From positions 803,343-867,342 of the forward strand of contig NZ_CH902583.1 in NCBI RefSeq assembly GCF_000152965.1: a stretch of 64,000 nucleotides of DNA, read 5' to 3'. The DNA comes from Roseobacter sp. MED193. GTDB lineage: Bacteria > Pseudomonadota > Alphaproteobacteria > Rhodobacterales > Rhodobacteraceae. Shown here piece after piece: positions 1-8,110 of this stretch. The notes beneath the pieces were generated by a model. The model did no database searches and was not told where the DNA came from. It worked only from the letters and a program-made list of their open reading frames with translations. The stretch's first letter is position 1. The number at the start of each line of letters is the position of its first letter. The position numbers and the translations under genes are program-made.

Positions 1-922
1 CCAATACCGCATTTGCCTCAGCCAGGGTGCGACGACGCTCCATGGTCAGGAAAAGAAAGGCCCCAAAGGCCAAACAAAGCGCCCCTAGCGCCGCCGCCTG
101 AAGCAGCGCAAGCCTGCGGGCCGGTGCCACATCCACCAAAATCTGCCCATTCAATCCGATCACAGGCAACCCCACCGACAAATGCAAGGCGCGATCGGGC
201 AAATAGGCGCTTCCGGACAGCGCCCAAATCTCATAGCCGCCTATGGTTGAAACCTCATAATTCAACTCTTTCCGGCGCAAGGTCCCATTGGCGGTCTCCT
301 CCTGCCCTTGGTGCCAGAACAGCAGCTCAGGCCGGTTGGAGATAAAGACTTCGCCGCGATCATTGGTAAAAAAGACCGCAGGCAATGAGCCGCGCCAGGT
401 CTGTTCCACGTCTTCGACATCGGCAACCACGACAAGCGCCCCAGCCACTTCCCCCTGTGGCGAAAAGCTGGGCGCGGCGTAAAAATATGCGCGTCGCCCG
501 GTGCCGGTCAGCACATCCGCACCAATGCCCAATGCCCCCTGCATGGCACGGCGAAAGTACCCAGCCTCAGAGATGTTGGTTCCTGTAACCCCTTCAGCGG
601 CGGCCAGCACCTCGCCTGAGGCCTGTGCATAAAACACATCCAGTGCCGATGTTTTATCCGCAACCCCGCGCAAGACCTGATGCGCAGCCGTACGCCCAGC
701 CGCAGTGTCGAGCTGCTCCAGAACCGGATGATCCGCCATAATCACCGCAAGTTCTTGATAGATCTGCAACTGGGTACTGACCCGATCCGAGGCCAGAGCG
801 AGATCCGCCGCACTACGCTTTGCCAGGGAATCAAGCGCCTGACGGTAGCCGTACATCCAAGTCGCTCCGACTATACAAGACACTGCAAGCGCAAACCCCA
901 GTAACAACGGCCATCTCTGCAT
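1..922 (-). CDS. DctB-type sensor histidine kinase, N-terminal part (runs off the left edge)
   Basis: The frame is open from the left edge to an ATG at 922, giving about 307 residues; an in-frame TGA lies two codons upstream, so the start is firm. The protein opens with a short cytoplasmic tail and a membrane helix (residues 5-22). A periplasmic sensor region of the double-Cache type follows, with the stretch FYAAPSFSPQGEVAGALVV. A second membrane helix near residues 273-297 leads into the ERRRTLAEAN linker that normally precedes the kinase core, which is outside the window. This layout is that of DctB-like kinases that sense C4-dicarboxylates or similar small acids and signal to a DctD-type response regulator. 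The ligand cannot be told from the sequence. It is divergent from the P450 gene 88 bp away. Confidence 0.75.
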   Translation of the reverse strand, partial: MQRWPLLLGFALAVSCIVGATWMYGYRQALDSLAKRSAADLALASDRVSTQLQIYQELAVIMADHPVLEQLDTAAGRTAAHQVLRGVADKTSALDVFYAQASGEVLAAAEGVTGTNISEAGYFRRAMQGALGIGADVLTGTGRRAYFYAAPSFSPQGEVAGALVVVADVEDVEQTWRGSLPAVFFTNDRGEVFISNRPELLFWHQGQEETANGTLRRKELNYEVSTIGGYEIWALSGSAYLPDRALHLSVGLPVIGLNGQILVDVAPARRLALLQAAALGALCLAFGAFLFLTMERRRTLAEANAVL

Positions 923-1010
923 CAATCAAGGCTTTCTTTTGACCTTTGGTTTTTGAACACTCTAGCAAGACTGCTCTTGCAAACACCAGCCATGACGGCA
1001 AAATCCCTCC

Positions 1011-2192
1011 ATGAAAACAGTCACTCAATCCCCGACAGATCCCGCCTTTGTGCAAGACCCCTACCCGTTTTATGAAAAGGCCCGCGCGCAGGGCGGGCTG
1101 AACTTTTGGCAAGACTACGGTATGCCTGCAGCCTTTCGCCGTGCCGCCGTACATGCGATCCTGCGTGATCGCCGTTTTGGCCGCGAGATTCCACCCGAAG
1201 CCGCCAGGCCCGCGCCCGAACACCTGGCGCCCTTTATGGCCATCGAAGCCCATTCCATGCTTGAGGCAGAGCCCCCTCGCCATACCAGACTGCGCAAACT
1301 GGTGATGCGCGCCTTCACCTCGCGTGAAATTAAGGCACAGGAGGCAGGCCTTGCGAGGCTGTGCCATCAGTTGATTGATACCTTTCCCGATCAGCCTTTT
1401 GACCTGCTGTCAGCCTATTGCACTCAGGTGCCGGTGATCACCATTTGCCGCCTGCTCGGGGTGCCAAGCGACATGGCTCCACAGCTGCTGAGCTGGTCAC
1501 ACGACATGGTCGCAATGTATCAAGCCGCAAAAACTGTTGAGACCGAACACGCAGCGGCCAATGCGGCACAGGCCTTTAGCGATTTCCTAGCCAGCTATAT
1601 AGAGCAGCGCCGCAGCACGCCTGCGGATGACCTCATCACACGCCTGATTGCCGCAGAAGAAGAGGGCGACAAGCTTAGCACTCAAGAGCTGATCGGTACC
1701 TGCATCTTACTGCTGAACGCAGGCCATGAGGCGACCGTGCACGCCCTTGGCAACGGCATCAAAACCATGCTGCAGCAGGGCTGGGACTCCGCGTGGTTGG
1801 CGCCAGATGGCATCGAAAATCTGGTGGAAGAAATCCTGCGGTTTGATCCACCGCTGCATATGTTCACCCGCTACGCCTATGAAGAGATAGAGGTCATGGG
1901 CCACACCTTTAAACGTGGCGACCAGGTCGCGCTATTGCTGGCCTCTGCCAACAGGGACCCTGCCGCCGAAGACAAGGCAGAAATTTTTGATCCCACCCGG
2001 CCTGCCCGGACCAATATGTCTTTTGGCGGCGGATTGCATTTTTGCGTCGGCGCGCCGCTGGCACGCCTGGAGATGCAGATCGCTCTACCCATTCTGTTTG
2101 AACGCTGTCCTGACCTCAAACTCGCAGCAGATCCGCACTACAGCAACAGCTATCACTTCCACGGGCTGACAGAGCTGCGCGTAACGCGCTAG
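1011..2192 (+). CDS. Cytochrome P450, bacterial class I type
   Basis: A 393-residue soluble P450, normal length for bacterial three-component systems. The oxygen-activating I-helix motif AGHEAT lies near residues 236-241 and the ExxR motif (EEILR) near 272-277. The haem-binding loop FGGGLHFCVG places the axial cysteine at about residue 345. The N-terminus has no membrane anchor. No ferredoxin or ferredoxin reductase gene adjoins it; the fpr at 7150 belongs to the sulfur operon but could in principle supply electrons. Neither the CYP family nor the substrate can be assigned from sequence alone. It stands by itself between a sensor kinase and an Lrp regulator and is followed by a hairpin-rich spacer. 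Confidence 0.93.
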   Translation: MKTVTQSPTDPAFVQDPYPFYEKARAQGGLNFWQDYGMPAAFRRAAVHAILRDRRFGREIPPEAARPAPEHLAPFMAIEAHSMLEAEPPRHTRLRKLVMRAFTSREIKAQEAGLARLCHQLIDTFPDQPFDLLSAYCTQVPVITICRLLGVPSDMAPQLLSWSHDMVAMYQAAKTVETEHAAANAAQAFSDFLASYIEQRRSTPADDLITRLIAAEEEGDKLSTQELIGTCILLLNAGHEATVHALGNGIKTMLQQGWDSAWLAPDGIENLVEEILRFDPPLHMFTRYAYEEIEVMGHTFKRGDQVALLLASANRDPAAEDKAEIFDPTRPARTNMSFGGGLHFCVGAPLARLEMQIALPILFERCPDLKLAADPHYSNSYHFHGLTELRVTR

Positions 2193-2200
2193 CCCCGCCT

Positions 2201-2314
2201 CACGGGTCAAGGAGGGCCAACGACCCCCGTGCCTCTGGCACGGCTGGCCCTTGAAGCGCCTAGCCTTATCAAATTAGCGATTGCGCCTTCAGGGCAGTTC
2301 TGCCCCTGAAGCGC
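2201..2314. repeat. Cluster of palindromes after the P450 gene (terminator-like)
   Basis: The 228-bp spacer between the P450 and the convergent lrp gene holds no credible gene. Two hairpins stand out: CCGTGCC/GGCACGG at 2227-2243, nested inside a longer imperfect pairing, and GCGCCTTCAGGGCAG/CTGCCCCTGAAGCGC at 2283-2314 with a 2-base loop and one mismatch. Neither has a clear T-tract. They may stop transcription from both sides or be copies of a dispersed palindromic repeat; a GAAGCGC core recurs in the hairpin at 32581-32609. Confidence 0.5.
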
Positions 2315-2420
2315 TTCTCAGCAAATCCATACAAGGCAGCCAGACTCACTGCCGCCCGCGTTCTGCGTTGCAGTGCCACAAGCAGAAATCAGTGCGCGGT
2401 AGCGCTCCTTTTGTCATCCT

Positions 2421-2888
2421 TCAGCTCTCAAGCGGCAGCATGGTCGTGGATTTGATTTCTTCCATCGACAAAAGCGCGGTCACATTATGGACCTTCACCT
2501 CCGAAATCAGCGCTTGGTAAAAAACGTCATAGGCCCGGGCATTCTGCACCCGTACCTTGAGAATATAGTCAATATCGCCCGCCAAACGATGCGCCTCTTG
2601 GACTTCCGGGCGGTCCCGCAGGGCCTTCAGGAACTTGGCCTGCCAGTCCGCCTCATGCTCCGAAGTGCGGATCAGAACAAAGAAACAAGCCTCAAACCCC
2701 AGAGCCTCTGCATCCAGCATCACGGTTTGCTGACCGATCACGCCAGCCTCACGCAGCTTTCGGATCCGATTCCACACCGGCGTCTTCGAACTGCCCACTT
2801 GTTTGGCAATTTCATCCAAGGATTGCCCTGCATCGCGCTGCAGCTCTGCCAGAATTTTCCGGTCTGTCGCATCGATCCGCACTGTCAT
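2421..2888 (-). CDS. Lrp/AsnC family transcriptional regulator
   Basis: A 155-residue one-domain-pair regulator of standard length. The N-terminal AsnC-type helix-turn-helix covers about residues 4-60, with IDATDRKILAELQRDAG and the recognition region SKTPVWNRIRKL. The C-terminal RAM/effector domain contains GDIDYILKVRV near residues 103-113. It is divergent from the cobA-cysI-cysH operon across a 146-bp spacer, so it probably controls that operon, itself, or both in response to an amino acid such as a cysteine or methionine derivative. That regulatory target is inferred from position only. Confidence 0.9.
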   Translation of the reverse strand: MTVRIDATDRKILAELQRDAGQSLDEIAKQVGSSKTPVWNRIRKLREAGVIGQQTVMLDAEALGFEACFFVLIRTSEHEADWQAKFLKALRDRPEVQEAHRLAGDIDYILKVRVQNARAYDVFYQALISEVKVHNVTALLSMEEIKSTTMLPLES

Positions 2889-3034
2889 TCTCGTTTTCCC
2901 TCTGTTTCAGGACCATTCTATCTGGCTGCACCGATAGCTGGGACATTATTCCTTATTTACCCAGGCATATAGCGTAATAGCGGGAATATTTCCTATATCT
3001 ATCCTCAAGTCAAACTCCAGCAAAGAGGTCCGAT
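2889..3034. promoter_or_regulatory. Divergent control region, lrp / sulfur assimilation operon
   Basis: This A+T-rich spacer separates the Lrp-type gene from cobA. It contains repeated TATTCC/GGAATA half-sites, including GGAATATTTCC at about 2981-2991, consistent with the loosely palindromic A+T sites bound by Lrp proteins. No riboswitch-like structure was recognised. The cobA ribosome site is AAAGAGG, 7 bases before the ATG. Exact promoter positions cannot be given. Confidence 0.35.
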
Positions 3035-3853
3035 ATGACCGGTCCCATCACACATACCGCAAAATCCACCGCTCACACTCGCAGCGGCATGTGTTGCCTA
3101 GCCAAAGGCCAGGTGGCCTTTGCGGGCTCCGGCCCTGGCGATCCTGACTTGTTGACCCTCAAAGTGGCCCGTGCCCTGCAAGAGGCGGATGTTGTGCTGT
3201 TTGACCGCCTGGTCAGTGCTGAAATTCTGGCTCTTGCCGCCCCCCACAGCCAGTTGGAAGATGTCGGCAAAGAAGGCTTTGGTCCCTCGATGAGCCAGCC
3301 CGAGATCTGCGCCCGCATGGTGGCACACGCGCTGGCGGGCAAAAAGGTACTGCGTCTGAAATCCGGTGACCCCACCATCTTTGGTCGCCTGGATGAGGAG
3401 CTCACTGCCTGCGAAGAGGCGGGCGTCACCTATCAGATCATGCCCGGCATCACCGCCGCCTCAGCCGCTGTGGCGGGTATCGGTCAAAGCCTGACGCAGC
3501 GTGGTCGCAACTCGTCCGTGCGCTTTGTGACGGGACACGACATGAAGGGCTTTGCGGATCAGGACTGGGCCGCGCTGGCCCGCCCCGGTGAGGTCGCCGC
3601 AATCTATATGGGCAAGAAATCCGCTCGTTTTGTGCAGGGCCGTCTGATCATGCATGGCGCCAATCGCGCCACGCCGGTCACCGTGATTGAAAACGCCTCC
3701 CGCGCGGATCAGCGCGTCTTGGAGACCACACTGGAATATCTGCCGACAGATCTGGCGCAGGCCGCCTTTGACGGCCCCGCCTTGACCTTTCTTGGGCTCG
3801 CCCCACGCCAAAGCGTGACTGCCCTTACTGACCTGAATATGGAGCTTGCATAA
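3035..3853 (+). CDS. cobA: Uroporphyrinogen-III C-methyltransferase (SUMT)
   Basis: A 272-residue SUMT that methylates uroporphyrinogen III at C2 and C7 with S-adenosylmethionine to give precorrin-2, the precursor of sirohaem (and cobalamin). Visible family motifs are GSGPGDPDLLTLKVARAL near residues 31-48, RLKSGDPTIFGR near 107-118 and the SAM loop PGITAASAAVAGIGQSLTQRG near 137-157. It lacks the CysG dehydrogenase/chelatase half, so those steps must come from another gene. An N-terminal extension of about 25 residues precedes the core. As first gene of the operon it supplies the sirohaem used by the sulfite reductase at 4154. Confidence 0.93.
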   Translation: MTGPITHTAKSTAHTRSGMCCLAKGQVAFAGSGPGDPDLLTLKVARALQEADVVLFDRLVSAEILALAAPHSQLEDVGKEGFGPSMSQPEICARMVAHALAGKKVLRLKSGDPTIFGRLDEELTACEEAGVTYQIMPGITAASAAVAGIGQSLTQRGRNSSVRFVTGHDMKGFADQDWAALARPGEVAAIYMGKKSARFVQGRLIMHGANRATPVTVIENASRADQRVLETTLEYLPTDLAQAAFDGPALTFLGLAPRQSVTALTDLNMELA

Positions 3854-4161
3854 TGGCCCGTCCTTTTACGCCAAAAGTCATCACCGCCAACGACCTGTTG
3901 GAAGGGGATGTGATCTACTTCAAGGCAGACAACAGCTGGACCCGCGAGCTTGCCCAGGCGGAGCTCATCGTGGACGAGGCCGAAGCCCAGCTTCGCCTGC
4001 TGGAGGCTGAAAAGCAAAACATCTCGATTGTCGGCGCCTATCTGGCCGATGCCAAGGCAGGCGAAAATGGCCCGGAACCGGTTCATTTCCGAGAAGATTT
4101 CCGCCGCAAAGGCCCATCCAATTACAGCCACGGCAAACAGGAGGCCGCAGCCCATGTATAA
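3853..4161 (+). CDS. DUF2849 domain protein of the sulfite reductase operon
   Basis: A 102-residue protein whose ATG overlaps the cobA stop by one base (TAATG) and whose end overlaps the cysI start by 8 bases. The sequence KVITANDLLEGDVIYFKAD at its N-terminus is the hallmark of the DUF2849 family, which in alphaproteobacteria sits beside cysI. There is no signal peptide or membrane helix. Its tight coupling to both neighbours suggests a role in sulfite reductase assembly or sirohaem delivery, but no biochemical function is established to my knowledge. Confidence 0.88.
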   Translation: MARPFTPKVITANDLLEGDVIYFKADNSWTRELAQAELIVDEAEAQLRLLEAEKQNISIVGAYLADAKAGENGPEPVHFREDFRRKGPSNYSHGKQEAAAHV

Positions 4162-5818
4162 GTACAACGCTTTTGACGAGGCCTTCCTTGCAGAACGCAA
4201 CGCTCAGTTTCGTGCCCAAGTCGCCCGCCGCATCGACGGCTCCCTCACCGAGGATGAATTCAAGCCCCTGCGCCTGATGAATGGCGTCTATCTGCAGCTG
4301 CATGCCTATATGCTGCGGGTGGCAATTCCCTATGGCACCTTGAATTCTGCCCAGATGCGTGCTCTGGCCCTGCTGGCAGAGAAGTGGGACAAAGGTTACG
4401 GCCATTTCACCACCCGGCAGAATATCCAGTACAACTGGCCCAAACTCAACGACATCCCCGATATGCTGGATGCCCTGGGCGAGGTTGGCCTGCACGCAAT
4501 TCAGACCTCAGGCAATACCATCCGCAACACCACTGCCGATCATTTTGCCGGGGCAGCTGCAGATGAGCTGACCGATCCTCGGCCCTATGCGGAGCTGATC
4601 CGCCAGTGGTCGACTGACCATCCAGAATTCCAGTTCCTGGGCCGCAAGTTCAAGATCGGCATCACCGGTAGCCCCAATGACCGCGCTGTGGTCAAGGCGC
4701 ATGATGTGGGTCTGCGCATGGTGGAAAAAGACGGCGAGATCGGCTTTGAAGTCATTGTTGGTGGCGGCCTGGGCCGAACGCCGATGGTGGGCAAGGTCAT
4801 TCGGGACTTCCTGCCGCAGCCAGACCTACTGCCCTATCTAGAATCCGTGCTCAGCGTTTACAACGTGTTGGGACGTCGCGATAACAAATACAAAGCCCGC
4901 ATCAAGATCACCGTGCAGGAAAACGGTATTGAGAAAATCCGCGAGCTGGTCGAGGCCCGTTTTGAAGAACGCCGTCATGAATTTGACGGCACCGATCAGC
5001 AACTGCTGACTGATATCAAAACCCATTTCACGCCCCCCGCCCTGCGCGCGGGCCCCACGGAAGCCTATGAAGCCGCCTATGAAGCCGATCCGGTGTTTCG
5101 CGCCTGGGCAGACACCAACCTGGCCGAACACCGCGACGCGGCACATGCCATCGTGACCATCTCCATCAAGAAGCACGGTGCCACGCCGGGCGATGCAACG
5201 GCTGAACAGATGCGGGTCATGGCGGCGCTGGCAGAAGAGCTGGGCTATGACGAGCTGCGCATTAGCCACCAGCAAAATGTGATCCTGCCACATGTCCATA
5301 AGAACGACCTGCCCGCGATCCATGCCCGGCTGAAAGAAAACGGGCTAGCCACCGCCAATATCGGCCTGATCTCGGATATCATCGCCTGCCCCGGCATGGA
5401 CTATTGCGCGCTGGCGACAGCGCGTTCTATCCCCGTCGCACAGGAAATCGCTACCCGGTTTGAGGCGTTGAAACTGGAGCATGATATCGGTCATCTCCAG
5501 ATCAAGATCTCCGGCTGCATCAATGCCTGTGGCCACCACCACGTGGCCCATATCGGCATCTTAGGCCTGGACCGCGCTGGGGTGGAAAACTACCAGATCA
5601 CCCTGGGGGGCGACGCCACTGAAACCGCTGCCATCGGCAAACGCACCGGACCGGGCTTTGCCTATGACGAGATCGTGCCCGCAGTCGAGCGTTTGGTGGA
5701 CGCCTACATGGGCCTTCGCTCCGACGAAAGTGAGACCTTCCTGGAAACCTATCGTCGTCTCGGCATGGTGCCTTTCAAGTCCGCGCTCTACCCCGAGGCT
5801 CAGAAAAAGGTGGCATAG
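4154..5818 (+). CDS. cysI: Sulfite reductase haemoprotein (nitrite/sulfite reductase family)
   Basis: A 554-residue sirohaem/[4Fe-4S] enzyme that reduces sulfite to sulfide with six electrons. The cluster ligands are visible as CPGMDYC (Cys412 and Cys418) and CINAC (Cys455 and Cys459). Both ferredoxin-like half-domains and the sirohaem-domain pattern are present. The frame stays open further upstream, but the ATG at 4154 (MYKYN) is chosen because family members begin there and it overlaps DUF2849 by only 8 bases. No CysJ flavoprotein is encoded nearby; the ferredoxin-NADP reductase at the operon end is the likely source of electrons through a ferredoxin. A nitrite-reducing role cannot be excluded, but cysH next door favours sulfite. 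Confidence 0.93.
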   Translation: MYKYNAFDEAFLAERNAQFRAQVARRIDGSLTEDEFKPLRLMNGVYLQLHAYMLRVAIPYGTLNSAQMRALALLAEKWDKGYGHFTTRQNIQYNWPKLNDIPDMLDALGEVGLHAIQTSGNTIRNTTADHFAGAAADELTDPRPYAELIRQWSTDHPEFQFLGRKFKIGITGSPNDRAVVKAHDVGLRMVEKDGEIGFEVIVGGGLGRTPMVGKVIRDFLPQPDLLPYLESVLSVYNVLGRRDNKYKARIKITVQENGIEKIRELVEARFEERRHEFDGTDQQLLTDIKTHFTPPALRAGPTEAYEAAYEADPVFRAWADTNLAEHRDAAHAIVTISIKKHGATPGDATAEQMRVMAALAEELGYDELRISHQQNVILPHVHKNDLPAIHARLKENGLATANIGLISDIIACPGMDYCALATARSIPVAQEIATRFEALKLEHDIGHLQIKISGCINACGHHHVAHIGILGLDRAGVENYQITLGGDATETAAIGKRTGPGFAYDEIVPAVERLVDAYMGLRSDESETFLETYRRLGMVPFKSALYPEAQKKVA

Positions 5819-5822
5819 CCCC

Positions 5823-6596
5823 ATGGTGAACCTTGAAACAGATACCTTTGCACAGGATGGGGCCTCTGCGGCGCAGAACGCCCTGACCACCAAGGTGGCG
5901 GGCCTCAATGCCCGCTACCGACACCATTCTGCGACTGCGGTGATGCAGGGCGCACTGAATGATGCGGGTCACATCGCGCTGGTCTCCAGTTTTGGCGCTG
6001 AATCCGTGGTGCTGTTGCATATGGCTGCGGTGATCGATCCGATGGTGCCCGTGCTCTTTGTAGATACCGAGCTGCTGTTCACCGAAACGCTGGTCTACCA
6101 GCAGGAAGTGAGCGAACGCCTAGGCCTGCGCAATGTGCAAATCGTAAAGGCGGCAGATATCGCGGAAAAAGACCCCTATGGCGCTCTGCGCTTTAGTGAC
6201 ACCGATGCCTGCTGTGCCCTGCGTAAAACCGCCCCGCTTCAGGCCGCCCTTGATGGCTTTGACGGCTGGATTACTGGGCGCAAACGCTTTCAGGCGGGCA
6301 GTCGCGCTGCTCTGGACTTCTTTGAGGTCGAAAAGACCGCAATGGGCCAAACCGGGCGCATCAAAATCAATCCGCTGGCCCACTGGGCGCCAGAGGATGT
6401 CCGCGCCTATATGACTGAAAACCGCCTCCCCCGCCATCCGCTGGTGGCCAAGGGATACCCGTCGATCGGCTGCGCCCCCTGCACCTCGCCAGTGGCCGCA
6501 GGCGAAGATCCCCGCGCTGGACGCTGGCGTGACCAAAGCAAGGAAGAATGTGGCATTCACGTTGTGAACGGCCAATTCATCCGCACAGGAGCATAA
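5823..6596 (+). CDS. cysH: Assimilatory APS/PAPS reductase with iron-sulfur cluster
   Basis: A 257-residue thioredoxin-dependent reductase that converts adenylylsulfate (or PAPS) to sulfite. The PP-loop is SSFGAES near residues 56-62, TGRKRFQ follows, and the catalytic cysteine is in the C-terminal ECGIH motif (Cys243). Cysteines 130/131 and 217/220 form the CC...CxxC pattern that binds a [4Fe-4S] cluster, which marks the APS-reducing subtype rather than the cluster-free enterobacterial PAPS reductase. The start at 5823 lies 4 bases after the cysI stop; a longer in-frame opening inside cysI is rejected. Confidence 0.93.
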   Translation: MVNLETDTFAQDGASAAQNALTTKVAGLNARYRHHSATAVMQGALNDAGHIALVSSFGAESVVLLHMAAVIDPMVPVLFVDTELLFTETLVYQQEVSERLGLRNVQIVKAADIAEKDPYGALRFSDTDACCALRKTAPLQAALDGFDGWITGRKRFQAGSRAALDFFEVEKTAMGQTGRIKINPLAHWAPEDVRAYMTENRLPRHPLVAKGYPSIGCAPCTSPVAAGEDPRAGRWRDQSKEECGIHVVNGQFIRTGA

Positions 6597-6601
6597 GTGA
6601 T

Positions 6602-7003
6602 ATGACTGTAATTGTAACCGACGCGGGCTTTGGCTCTGAGACCTGGACCGCAGGATTCGAGGCCGAAACGACCTTAGATCTGGCCTCAGACACGGATCCG
6701 GCGACGCTCAGTGATCGTTTGGCAGGGGTTGAGATCATTCGCATTGATTTCCCCAGCTTTGCCGATGGACGAGGTTTCACCCTTGCGCGGCAACTGCGCT
6801 TAATGGGCTATGGGGGCCGTTTGCGCGCCAAGGGTCATGTTCTCGCAGATCAATATGCCATGGCCCGGCGTACCGGATTCGACGAGGTGGAAATCAGCGA
6901 TGAGCTCGCCGCCCGTCAGCCTCAGGAGCAATGGCTTGCCCGCGCCCAATGGGGCGCGCATAACTACCAGGCCCGCCTTCGCGGTGGCTCTGCCACCGGC
7001 TAA
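6602..7003 (+). CDS. DUF934 domain protein of the sulfur operon
   Basis: A 133-residue protein beginning 5 bases after cysH (start ATG 6602, MTVIVTDAG). The middle contains the family signature DGRGFTLARQLR and the end YQARL, typical of DUF934 proteins, which almost always accompany cysI/cysH in proteobacteria. It has no signal peptide or cofactor motif. An accessory role in sulfite reduction is inferred from this constant association; the molecular function is unknown. Confidence 0.88.
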   Translation: MTVIVTDAGFGSETWTAGFEAETTLDLASDTDPATLSDRLAGVEIIRIDFPSFADGRGFTLARQLRLMGYGGRLRAKGHVLADQYAMARRTGFDEVEISDELAARQPQEQWLARAQWGAHNYQARLRGGSATG

Positions 7004-7149
7004 GCCAGCCCCTCTTTCCATCAGGACGGCCCCGGCCAGCCGCGCCCTCGCGTCAACGACGCTGCGGCGTTGCAGATTCCGGGGCTTCCCCTGACCTACA
7101 TCAAAGATTAATCAGAGGTGCCGGTTTAACTAACCGGTAGTGCAACCGA

Positions 7150-8010
7150 ATGAACGAGATTTCGCCCGTGACAGATGCTGCGACCGACACGCCTGTAAAG
7201 GCCACCCCTGCCCTGCCCGATGCCCAGACCGTAACCGAAGTGAAGCACTGGACGGACAAACTGTTTTCCTTCCGCTGCACCCGCCCTGCAAGCCTGCGCT
7301 TCCGGTCCGGTGAATTTGTGATGATCGGCCTGATGGGCGAGGTCAATGAAAAGACCGGCAAACAAAAGCCGCTGCTGCGAGCCTATTCCATTGCGTCACC
7401 CTCTTGGGACGAGGAAATGGAATTCTACTCCATCAAAGTCGAAAACGGCCCACTCACCTCGCGTCTTCAGCACATCAAGGTTGGCGATGAGATCATCCTG
7501 CGCCCCAAACCCGTTGGGACTCTCGTGCATGACGCGCTGATCCCAGGCAAGCGCATCTGGTTCTTTGCCACAGGCACTGGCTTTGCCCCCTTTGCATCAT
7601 TGCTGCGGGAACCACAGACCTATGAAGACTACGACGAGGTCATCATCACACATACCTGCCGCACCGCCGGTGAACTGACCTATGGTCGTGAACTGATTGA
7701 GGGGCTGAAAGACGATGAGCTGCTCAATGAAGTGATTGGGGATGGCTTCTGGAAGAAGATCAAGTATTACCCCACCACCACCCGAGAAGAGAGCCCCAAG
7801 ATGGGCCGGATCACCGATCTGATCAATTCTGGTGAGGCCTATAAGGATCTCGATGTAGCGCCACTTTGCCCTGACAATGACCGGGCGATGATTTGCGGCA
7901 ACATGGCCTTTAATCTTGAGTTGAAGGACATGTTGGAAAAGGCCGGGCTCGAAGAAGGTGCCAATTCCAAACCCGCACAGTATGTTGTGGAAAAGGCCTT
8001 TTTGGACTAG
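7150..8010 (+). CDS. fpr: Ferredoxin--NADP+ reductase
   Basis: A 286-residue plant/bacterial-type FNR. The FAD-binding RAYSIASP is at about residues 77-84, the NADP pyrophosphate loop ATGTGFAPFAS near 139-149, and the C-terminus VEKAFLD is typical of bacterial FPRs. It transfers electrons between NADPH and ferredoxin or flavodoxin. It lies 146 bp after DUF934 in the same direction, and a strong terminator follows, so it is probably the last gene of the sulfur operon, although a promoter of its own in the gap is possible. It would feed the ferredoxin-type sulfite reductase. Confidence 0.93.
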   Translation: MNEISPVTDAATDTPVKATPALPDAQTVTEVKHWTDKLFSFRCTRPASLRFRSGEFVMIGLMGEVNEKTGKQKPLLRAYSIASPSWDEEMEFYSIKVENGPLTSRLQHIKVGDEIILRPKPVGTLVHDALIPGKRIWFFATGTGFAPFASLLREPQTYEDYDEVIITHTCRTAGELTYGRELIEGLKDDELLNEVIGDGFWKKIKYYPTTTREESPKMGRITDLINSGEAYKDLDVAPLCPDNDRAMICGNMAFNLELKDMLEKAGLEEGANSKPAQYVVEKAFLD

Positions 8011-8039
8011 CCGCCGTGCGCGCACCACAGAAACACATG

Positions 8040-8077
8040 AAATCGGGCAGCCTCTTTCGCAAGAGACTGCCCGATTT
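8040..8077. terminator. Strong hairpin terminator between fpr and the convergent Ala-rich gene
   Basis: AAATCGGGCAG pairs perfectly with CTGCCCGATTT around an inner CTCTT/AAGAG stem. The A/T flanks make it usable in both directions, fitting its place between convergent genes. Confidence 0.8.
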
Positions 8078-8110
8078 CGTATTTGGCTCTGGAGGGGCGA
8101 AAGACCGCTA

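Noticed and set aside
831-1367. A 178-codon minus-strand frame across the dctB/P450 gap
   Set aside because: It overlaps the P450 coding start and ends in the kinase gene in a different frame; no ribosome site or family.
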